A stretch of DNA of 12,278 nucleotides from positions 1 through 12,278 of the forward strand of contig DAOWCY010000209.1 of NCBI GenBank assembly GCA_030639305.1, written 5' to 3'. Positions 6,569-12,278 of the stretch are shown piece by piece (position 1 is the first letter of the stretch; every line of letters starts with the position of its first letter). Made by a program: the position numbers and the translations under genes. The notes under the pieces are model-generated. The model ran no database searches, was not told the origin of the DNA, and was given only the letters and a program-made list of their open reading frames with translations. The DNA comes from JAGLQA01 sp023135565. Its GTDB lineage: Bacteria; Acidobacteriota; Aminicenantia; UBA2199.

Positions 6569-6901
6569 TTGCCCGTGAACATCGATCATTTGATTAGCGA
6601 CGTTGAAAGTGAATTAACAAATCTCTTCTATGATAAATTAGCTAAAATTATCCTGTATGGTTCTTATGCCCGGGGCGATTACGACGATGATTCGGACGTC
6701 GATATTATTGCCCTGATCGACGACGATAATTTGAAGAAATACGAAAAGGAAATTTTGATGATCGATGTGGATTTGTCCCTTAAGTATGACGTCGATCTGT
6801 CGATATTTATAGAGAACAGCGATGAATTCGCTTTAAATAAGAGTGTCATCCCGCTGTATAAAAACATCGCCGGAGAGGGCGTAAATATACATGCAGTATA
6901 A
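6569..6901 (+). CDS. MNT-type minimal nucleotidyltransferase, without its HEPN partner
   Basis: This 110-residue protein is a minimal DNA polymerase-beta-like nucleotidyltransferase. The core is GSYARGDYDDDSDVD at 31-45: GS at 31-32 contacts nucleotide phosphates and D43 and D45 bind metal, with a third acid at D74 or D76 in YDVDLSIF. Proteins of this size are usually the antitoxin half of HEPN-MNT pairs. In the studied cases MntA silences the HEPN RNase toxin HepT by adding AMP groups. The start is TTG, supported by TGAGGT (6556-6561) seven bases upstream; an in-frame GTG at 6575 is less well spaced. The C-terminus (PLYKNIAGEG) looks complete. No HEPN gene follows: the next gene is KilA-N. 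It may be an orphan antitoxin or act on an unlinked target. Confidence 0.85.
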   Translation: MPVNIDHLISDVESELTNLFYDKLAKIILYGSYARGDYDDDSDVDIIALIDDDNLKKYEKEILMIDVDLSLKYDVDLSIFIENSDEFALNKSVIPLYKNIAGEGVNIHAV

Positions 6902-6947
6902 TTTAGAATTATCCGGCAAAGACAATAAGAGTGCAGATATGGTATAA
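6891..6947 (+). other. Eighteen-codon reading frame overlapping the nucleotidyltransferase end
   Basis: An ATG at 6891 overlaps the nucleotidyltransferase stop in another frame, as HEPN genes often do in this kind of pair, but the frame ends after 18 codons (MQYNLELSGKDNKSADMV). It could be what remains of a lost partner gene or chance. The end overlaps the TATAAT used for the next gene. I cannot show homology. Confidence 0.15.
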
Positions 6948-6948
6948 T
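6919..6948 (+). promoter_or_regulatory. Candidate promoter for the KilA-N gene
   Basis: A perfect TATAAT at 6943-6948 has AAGACA (4 of 6 matches) 18 bases upstream. Transcription would start near 6955, just before the ribosome-binding site CGGAG at 6957-6961. This argues that the gene has its own very short leader. Confidence 0.5.
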
Positions 6949-6966
6949 ATTTTTTACGGAGCAATA

Positions 6967-7806
6967 ATGGCAAAACCACAAAAAATTCTGAAGGTTAAAG
7001 AGACTGAAATCCACCTGGTCAAAAAAGATGAGCAGGATTATATATCCCTAACCGATATGGTGCGGCCTTTTGGTGATGAGTCAATGATCCAGAATTGGAT
7101 GCGAAATCGTGATACAATTGAATTCCTGGGGCTTTGGGAACAGTTGCACAACCCGAATTTTAAACCCCTCGAATTCGAGGGGTTTAAGAACGCCGCAGGT
7201 TCAAATCGATTTTTTATGTCACCGAAAAAATGGGTGGAAGCTACCCGGGCCGTCGGAATATTTTCAAAATCCGGTCGCTATGGAGGAGGCACCTATGCTC
7301 ATAAAGATATAGCTTTCGAATTTGGTTCCTGGCTCAGCCCGGAATTTAAGCTCTATCTTATCACTGAATTTCAGAGATTAAAAGAGGAAGAATACCGAAC
7401 AAAACAACTGGAATGGAATCTCCAGAGAACACTGGCGAAAATAAACTATCGAATCCACACGGATGCTATAAAAGATAACCTTATTCCTCCCAGGGTTTCA
7501 AAAAGTAGAATGAACTATATTTATGCTGTCGAAGCTGATTTATTGAATGTGGCATTATTTGGAAAAACCGCTAAAGAATGGAGAGAGGAAAACCCTGATA
7601 AAGAGGGAAACATCAGGGATTATGCGATGTTGGAACAATTAGTAGTTTTAACAAATCTTGAAAGCATTAATGCTATGCTGATCAACCAGGGATTGGCACA
7701 AGGTGAGAGATTGTCAAAATTAAATGAACTGGCTATTGGGCAAATGAAGTCACTTTTAGCCAATAAAAATATAAAAAAACTCAAAACCCGGGAGGGTAGG
7801 TCTTGA
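6967..7806 (+). CDS. KilA-N domain DNA-binding protein
   Basis: The 279-residue protein has an N-terminal KilA-N domain at about 22-139. It begins with DYISLTDMV, continues through IQNWMRNRDTIEFLGLWE and NAAGSNRFFMSPKKW, and ends with the conserved run GGTYAHKDIAFEFGSWLSPE and FKLYLITEFQRLK. KilA-N domains come from phages and large DNA viruses and bind nucleic acid. The C-terminal half (about 160-265) is helical, with FGKTAKEW, NIRDYA and LVVLTNLESINAMLINQGL. This half accompanies KilA-N in many bacterial proteins of unknown role. I chose ATG 6967 because CGGAG lies five bases upstream; an in-frame GTG at 6931 would put the likely promoter TATAAT inside the gene. The coding sequence contains a 28-base perfect palindrome at 7160-7187. 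It is probably a mobile or phage-derived regulator; its function is unknown. Confidence 0.85.
   Translation: MAKPQKILKVKETEIHLVKKDEQDYISLTDMVRPFGDESMIQNWMRNRDTIEFLGLWEQLHNPNFKPLEFEGFKNAAGSNRFFMSPKKWVEATRAVGIFSKSGRYGGGTYAHKDIAFEFGSWLSPEFKLYLITEFQRLKEEEYRTKQLEWNLQRTLAKINYRIHTDAIKDNLIPPRVSKSRMNYIYAVEADLLNVALFGKTAKEWREENPDKEGNIRDYAMLEQLVVLTNLESINAMLINQGLAQGERLSKLNELAIGQMKSLLANKNIKKLKTREGRS
7160..7187. repeat. 28-base perfect palindrome inside the KilA-N gene
   Basis: The left arm TTAAACCCCTCGAA at 7160-7173 is exactly the reverse complement of the right arm at 7174-7187, centred on an EcoRI-like GAATTC. It encodes the residues around FKPLEFEGFK. It could be a protein-binding site, an mRNA hairpin, or partly a by-product of the peptide it encodes. 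Confidence 0.9.
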
Positions 7807-7845
7807 ATTTTAAGATTGAGGCAATCAATCGGAAATCGCCAAAAA

Positions 7846-7956
7846 TCAGGCTGTCTGAGAACTATCGGGACGCATGTATGCGTCCCTTACAGGTCTCGCT
7901 ATCAGCGCTTTTTGAATTCTAAAAAAAACAAAATTTTGAATTCTCGGACAACCTGA
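7846..7956. mobile_element. 111-base MITE-like element with terminal inverted repeats
   Basis: TCAGGCTGTCTGAGAA at 7846-7861 and TTCTCGGACAACCTGA at 7941-7956 are inverted repeats matching at 14 of 16 positions. Inside are a perfect hairpin at 7867-7886, a direct repeat of TTTTGAATTCT (7910-7920 and 7934-7944), and the palindrome CAAAATTTTG. There is no room for a protein. It lies between the convergent KilA-N and NACHT genes. I see no clear target-site duplication, so it is either a non-autonomous element or a structured two-way terminator region. The rest of the 7807-8021 gap holds no gene. Confidence 0.5.
7867..7886. repeat. Perfect internal hairpin of the MITE-like element
   Basis: GGGACGCAT at 7867-7875 and ATGCGTCCC at 7878-7886 are exact inverted arms separated by two bases. 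No T-run follows on the plus strand, so it is not a classic terminator. Confidence 0.7.
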
Positions 7957-8021
7957 AATGACCTGACCCCGGAGATATGTTATAATATTCATATAACCTG
8001 AATAACTTGTAAAAATATTTG

Positions 8022-11000
8022 TTACTCACATGCTTCAGCTTCCCTTATGCAATCGAGTCCAATTACAGATATATCATTATAATCTTTTAGGGTAGCTCTC
8101 ACTTCCGTCAGTAAAGTATCCAGATCAAGCCCCTCCTTAATTTTGAAAATTAGATAGATTCCAAACTCAGAACCGGTTCCCTCCATATATTTCTTCAGTT
8201 TTTTGCTGTAGCGCTGTCTTTTTGATTTGCTCTTTATTTCATCATTATCAAGCCGCTTTGTTTCTATTAAGACCGGACCGATAAATCCATAATAAATCAA
8301 AAAGTCGGTTCTCATGTTATCGAGGAGGTGAGACTCTCTTTGAATGTTTATTTCTTCGTCCCGGAAACCTCTTTTCAATAAGCAGTTTTCAAATTGGGTT
8401 TTAATTGTTTTCTGGATCAAATCTTCCTGCTGTCCTTTTACGTGTCGAATGAATTTATAAGCGCCTTCGCCTTCGACCCATCTCCTGAGATCGGTTTCGA
8501 TAATATCTTTCAGGATTTCAAATAAATCTCTCGAAGTGGCTATATCGATATATTGGCGTTCTTTAAGATGATTATATTTTTTTATGCAGTCTGAAAAATG
8601 CTGCGGTTTGCCGATATATTTCAAATATTCGCGTTTTAGCTCGCGCAGCCGCTCTGTAAACCAGTTGAGGCCACCCCGGGATTTATTTCCCTTGACAAAG
8701 TCTTCAAGTTTTTTGAGAGGCTCGTAGGATCGATGCTCTTTTAAATTTCGGAAATAGATGAGAGTAATTTCCCATAGGTAGTTGGCATATTTAAAATAAT
8801 CTTCCCCTTTTTCGTAAATCTCGAATGATTTATCCAGCAATTCAAAGAAATTTTCGATATATTGGTGAGTCTTTAGGTTCATGATTGGGCTGGCAAATTC
8901 TTTATGACTTAATTCATGCTCTTGAGCACCTACAGCATGTATATCGTTTTGTTCCCGGAACGGATGATTTCTTATTATAAGTTGGTCGAAACGCCACCGA
9001 ATTGCCTCTTTGTCTTCATACTTTTCAACCAGGTATTGGTTTGCGAGTTCTGCGAGGCCAAAGGTTTTATCGTTTTTTGTTTGATATTTTTGAAATATAT
9101 TTTTGAAATATTTTTCATCAGGCTGGATAGAGGCAATGGCCTTTAACGCAGACTCTTGAATACGTACTTGAAAATATTTTTCGACTAATCTTTTTAGAAT
9201 TGGGACTGCTTTTAGAATTTTATATTTTTTTACTGCTTTTATTAGATTCTCAGGGTGAAACTCAGCCAAATCATCGTCGCGGGTCCCGTTGTAAACATTC
9301 AATAAAGTGTTTATTTCTTGTTCGGACATCTCAGGGATTTGGAAAAAAACTGCTTCCGAATGCCTACCGTTAAACGCGAATGGGATGAAGTTTATAATTT
9401 TTTCTTTATATTTGGAGATATCTATATTCAACTCGCTTGCTATTCTTATGCAATCGCCAAATTGCCATAGATGCTGAGAAGCTCTAAAACTATTCTCACT
9501 CCTTTCGGTCATGAAGAGTTTTTGTTCTCCCGGGTCAAAAACCTCGAAAAACGAGTGTGTAATTAGTTCCTTTAATCTCTCTTTATCGACTTCTTTTATA
9601 TGGGAGCTTATTTTTTCTTTGTTTTCTAAATAAAAAGAGAATACGTCAGGGTAGTATTTCCCTGGTTCGGGTTCTAATTTGTGCCTGAATTGTTCATATA
9701 ATTTTCGATTTGGATACTCAACATCAACAGGCGGTTTTTCTCTATCGTCTATGAACTGTTTATACTCCTCGTCAAAATGTTTCCTACCCTCTTCATATAT
9801 CTCTGTGGCGTCTGTCCTGTCGGAGTTTTTTATTTTATAAAGCGAGTTAAGGGCAATATTTCTTTTGATAGCGAGAGGCTCCAATTCTTTTACGAATCTA
9901 TCTATTTGCTCTTTCCTTAAAAGCAGTGAAAAGATGTGTTCAAAAATAGAATATTTAGATTGAATATTATCAAGGAGTTTTTCATCTGCAATTAGATCAA
10001 AAATATAACTTTTATTTTTCTCTCTGATTAATTTGAGAACATGAGCAGTAAAATCTGAAAAACGGAAATAATGTGAAAAGGAGTCGCTGATTACAGCGTT
10101 TGCAAGTGTTACCATTTTTTTTTCGATTCCCGGATCGTATACATTTCTTATATTTTGAAAGATTGTATCATATTTGTTACCACTATATCGGTTATAACTG
10201 GGGTCTACAAATCGGTAAAAATGGTCTTTTTTATTTATTAAGCGGTCGAGTAAGTATATGATTGCCTTCCTCTCTGTAATTTGTTCCAACCCGGAATGAG
10301 CGAAAATATTTCCTTTTTTTCCCCCTATAATAAAACAGTCAATCGAAAACGGGTCGTTAGGATTAATCTCGATGCAAGCCTGTAGGAAAACTTGGTTAGT
10401 GAGTTCATCGTGCCTTTGAAAGAGGTGGTAAATCTTTTGCAATACTTTTAAATCTTTCAATTTGCTTAGAGCAGACAATGCCGTTCTATTCAATCCCGGG
10501 TTTTTATCACAGGCAAACTCGATTAATTTATTTTTCCAGTAAGAGATTCTCCTATTATCGAGCTTATCATTCTCAAACAAATATGCTATCACTTCGGCAA
10601 CATTCCCTTTTCTTGTGGCGGGTACGCTGCCGCTGCTTTTTCTTTTATCGATGTACCCTTTTAATAGTTCATCCTGGGAAATATCGAAATAATACGATAA
10701 CTTGCGAGCAACTCCCAAATCTATGCAGGCTGACTTTTGTTGATAATAGTCTAAAACGGTTTTGAAAATCTCTTTTCTTTGATCTAAAGACAGTCGATTC
10801 GTATTCATGGTTGTTAGAAGCCGATAACATTCTTCAGTGTTGATCGTTTCCGACCTGGAAGAAGCAAAATCAAGTATGGGCTTCAAAATAGAAATGTCAA
10901 GATCAATTACAAATTCGAGGGTGTCGAGCCATGCAGGGTAAATCTCTCTTAATTCTTTGTCCACGGCAAGATCAAAAATTACCTGCTCAGTTCTACCTAA

Positions 11001-12095
11001 CCTCAAAATTTCTTTTGCCGCCAGGAATTCCTGGAAACTTGTATTCTCGAATTCAACGGTATCTATATTATCCTTTATCAGGCTCCTGTCATAGAATACT
11101 TCTAACTTTACTTGTTGTAAGAAATTGTTTTTTAAACCGGATTTTACATCATCGAAAAAAGACATCAATTCATCTTTGGTGAGCGTATTGGTTTGATAAA
11201 TCTCCATAAGAAGCGCCAGTTTTTCTAAAACCCTTTTGGTTATATCCTTGTGCTGCTTTTTTATTTTATCTTCTTCGCATTCTAACTTTCGATAGATAAA
11301 AAAATCAAGCAATTCCCCTCTCGTTAATTTTTCTAAGCTGTCGACGCCTTCTTTATCAACAAAATCGATTAGTATTTCCAGGTAACGGGGGACGGAAATA
11401 GGTAATTGGCGATTCCCGGATTCCAAAATATCGTGAATTTTTTTTATTTGGCCCGCTGTCAGACCTGATTCGCCCAGGTATTGTTTTATTTTATCTTCAT
11501 CAAAATCTTCTATGGCGATGTAAATAAAATCCATATTATGAAAGAGGTTGGCATTTTTTTTTAGGTGATGTGTCCTGCATGAAATAACGATGTGAGTGTT
11601 TTTCATCTTTTTTGAAAGATATTTGATCTGATCGACGACGTCTGCAAAATCTTGCTGTTTAACCTCATCCAGTGCGTCGAGACAAATAATACTATCATCT
11701 GGATCTTTGAGATCAAAGTTTCCTGTTTTGAAAAGGGTCATTTCCTTTAATTTCTGTCCTGAAATGCCCGCGGTAATTGTTTCGGTAATATTGAGGGGCT
11801 TCGAGAGAAAGGTTTCATGATCTTTACCGGCTTTTTTAAGATCGATAAAAATGCCCGGCTTCCCCTTTTTGGCTGCTTCAACAATAATCTCTTTTAATAG
11901 TCTCGTTTTTCCCCAGCCGGGCTCGGCTGCAACAAAACATCTTTTCTCAATAAAAAAATCTTCAAAGAGGAAGCTATTCCCGGCATATCCAGATAAAAAA
12001 GAAAAGAAGATTGGATCATGTCCTTCAAGTTTTTTTAGAGAATCGTATTTTGCTAAACCGGGGGTGATATATTTTCTCGCTCTTTCTGTATTCAT
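8022..12095 (-). CDS. NACHT STAND NTPase with HEAT-like sensor region and C-terminal PD-(D/E)XK nuclease-like domain, predicted defence protein
   Basis: This 1357-residue single-gene protein looks like a bacterial NLR-type immune switch. The NACHT module starts almost at the N-terminus: Walker A AAEPGWGKT (56-64), Walker B with LDALDE (139-144), sensor ISCRT (171-175), and the winged-helix-like motif FQEFLAA (354-360). From about 400 to 1190 the sequence is helix-rich, with HEAT-like stretches near 525-565 and 950-1000; in related proteins this is where the trigger is sensed. The C-terminus (about 1215-1350) has a PD-(D/E)XK nuclease pattern: possible helix acid E1236, D1264 in RTDFLIYY, E1278 and K1280 in LIETKR, then QRYSKKLKKYM and the strand FGIYLIF. 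NTP-driven oligomerisation would then activate DNA cleavage; that is inference. An in-frame TAG just upstream fixes ATG 12095, which has no strong ribosome-binding site. The NTPase call is firm, the nuclease call good, and the defence role likely. Confidence 0.85.
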   Translation of the reverse strand: MNTERARKYITPGLAKYDSLKKLEGHDPIFFSFLSGYAGNSFLFEDFFIEKRCFVAAEPGWGKTRLLKEIIVEAAKKGKPGIFIDLKKAGKDHETFLSKPLNITETITAGISGQKLKEMTLFKTGNFDLKDPDDSIICLDALDEVKQQDFADVVDQIKYLSKKMKNTHIVISCRTHHLKKNANLFHNMDFIYIAIEDFDEDKIKQYLGESGLTAGQIKKIHDILESGNRQLPISVPRYLEILIDFVDKEGVDSLEKLTRGELLDFFIYRKLECEEDKIKKQHKDITKRVLEKLALLMEIYQTNTLTKDELMSFFDDVKSGLKNNFLQQVKLEVFYDRSLIKDNIDTVEFENTSFQEFLAAKEILRLGRTEQVIFDLAVDKELREIYPAWLDTLEFVIDLDISILKPILDFASSRSETINTEECYRLLTTMNTNRLSLDQRKEIFKTVLDYYQQKSACIDLGVARKLSYYFDISQDELLKGYIDKRKSSGSVPATRKGNVAEVIAYLFENDKLDNRRISYWKNKLIEFACDKNPGLNRTALSALSKLKDLKVLQKIYHLFQRHDELTNQVFLQACIEINPNDPFSIDCFIIGGKKGNIFAHSGLEQITERKAIIYLLDRLINKKDHFYRFVDPSYNRYSGNKYDTIFQNIRNVYDPGIEKKMVTLANAVISDSFSHYFRFSDFTAHVLKLIREKNKSYIFDLIADEKLLDNIQSKYSIFEHIFSLLLRKEQIDRFVKELEPLAIKRNIALNSLYKIKNSDRTDATEIYEEGRKHFDEEYKQFIDDREKPPVDVEYPNRKLYEQFRHKLEPEPGKYYPDVFSFYLENKEKISSHIKEVDKERLKELITHSFFEVFDPGEQKLFMTERSENSFRASQHLWQFGDCIRIASELNIDISKYKEKIINFIPFAFNGRHSEAVFFQIPEMSEQEINTLLNVYNGTRDDDLAEFHPENLIKAVKKYKILKAVPILKRLVEKYFQVRIQESALKAIASIQPDEKYFKNIFQKYQTKNDKTFGLAELANQYLVEKYEDKEAIRWRFDQLIIRNHPFREQNDIHAVGAQEHELSHKEFASPIMNLKTHQYIENFFELLDKSFEIYEKGEDYFKYANYLWEITLIYFRNLKEHRSYEPLKKLEDFVKGNKSRGGLNWFTERLRELKREYLKYIGKPQHFSDCIKKYNHLKERQYIDIATSRDLFEILKDIIETDLRRWVEGEGAYKFIRHVKGQQEDLIQKTIKTQFENCLLKRGFRDEEINIQRESHLLDNMRTDFLIYYGFIGPVLIETKRLDNDEIKSKSKRQRYSKKLKKYMEGTGSEFGIYLIFKIKEGLDLDTLLTEVRATLKDYNDISVIGLDCIREAEACE

Positions 12096-12278
12096 CTACC
12101 ATAAAATTACTTTGCCTCCGGGGGGGCGGCTTATAGGCTCTCCACGCCGCGGGGCCACGCGAGTGGGGTTATCTTTTTTCGGCTATAGCGCTCAGATAAA
12201 GTAACCCGTTTTTGCTCAGATAAAGTAATCCGCCCAATCTACATATCAAATACCCCTTAAAAAAGCTTAGGGCACTCT
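12096..12278. other. Gene-free region upstream of the NACHT gene
   Basis: I see no gene in the last 183 bases. A GC-rich patch at 12112-12167 (GCCTCCGG, a G7 run, and CCAC-GCGA-GTGG hairpin arms) contrasts with the AT-rich NACHT gene. Its TTGCCTCCGG recalls the reverse complement of CCGGAGGCAA at 97-106. It is followed by the direct repeats at 12190-12232. I find no convincing promoter for the NACHT gene. Confidence 0.5.
12190..12232. repeat. Pair of 19-base direct repeats, possible insertion-sequence end
   Basis: GCTCAGATAAAGTAACCCG (12190-12208) recurs at 12214-12232 with one change (C to T), at a 24-base period. Repeated short blocks near the termini are typical of IS21-family elements, and from memory the pattern resembles their ends. 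No transposase is present in the window. A tandem operator upstream of the NACHT gene is an alternative reading. Confidence 0.45.

Noticed and set aside
6931..6966. A GTG start extending the KilA-N protein by 12 residues
   Set aside because: The extension would be encoded by the likely TATAAT promoter and the ribosome-binding site of the ATG at 6967.
8022..12095. Assignment of the NACHT protein to a named Avs type
   Set aside because: Avs proteins carry effectors at the N-terminus and a TPR-like sensor at the C-terminus. This protein has no N-terminal effector, so a specific Avs label would be unsupported.
11851..12204. A 117-codon plus-strand frame over the NACHT N-terminus
   Set aside because: It lies mostly antisense to the Walker A region of the real gene and continues into the GC-rich patch. 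Nothing in its translation looks like a protein family.
12190..12232. Start of a CRISPR array
   Set aside because: There are only two repeat units with a five-base gap between them, far too short for spacers, and no cas gene is present.

Overview
The window comes from a bacterial chromosome. Several genes have clear Shine-Dalgarno sites, and the core genes are the usual bacterial uppS-cdsA-dxr-rseP set, so the MEP isoprenoid pathway is used. The gene order matches the Bacillus-type cluster, but the site-2 protease has two PDZ domains as in proteobacterial RseP. The intergenic spaces carry GC-rich and T-rich dispersed repeats of a kind common in uncultured lineages. I cannot name the phylum from this sequence.

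Layout. (1) 214-1425, minus strand: a GAF plus HD-GYP protein, probably a cyclic-di-GMP phosphodiesterase. It is flanked by inverted copies of a short repeat. (2) 1778-5898, plus strand: a tight operon for envelope lipid-carrier and phospholipid precursor synthesis (uppS, cdsA, dxr) and intramembrane proteolysis (rseP). It is driven by a perfect TTGACA-17-TATAAT promoter placed so that the uppS mRNA should be leaderless. (3) 5928-6344: a HigA-type antitoxin or regulator 29 bases after rseP, with no HigB toxin beside it. (4) 6569-7806: an accessory stretch with a solo MNT-type nucleotidyltransferase lacking its usual HEPN partner, then a KilA-N DNA-binding protein whose gene contains a 28-bp perfect palindrome. 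(5) 7807-8021: a 111-bp MITE-like element between convergent genes. (6) 8022-12095, minus strand: one 1357-residue NACHT STAND NTPase with a long helical sensor-like region and a C-terminal PD-(D/E)XK nuclease-like domain. (7) 12096-12278: no gene, only a GC-rich patch and a pair of 19-bp direct repeats resembling an insertion-sequence end.

How it fits together. The left half is housekeeping: UppS makes undecaprenyl diphosphate from isoprenoid units supplied downstream of Dxr, CdsA makes CDP-diacylglycerol, and RseP cuts membrane proteins. To the right of rseP the content changes to antitoxin-like, nucleotidyltransferase, KilA-N and NACHT genes, which looks like a small defence or mobile island joined to the end of the core operon. 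The strongest candidate for a poorly described system is the NACHT-nuclease protein. Its layout puts a predicted DNA-cutting effector at the C-terminus, behind the sensor, rather than at the N-terminus as in most characterised bacterial STAND defence proteins.
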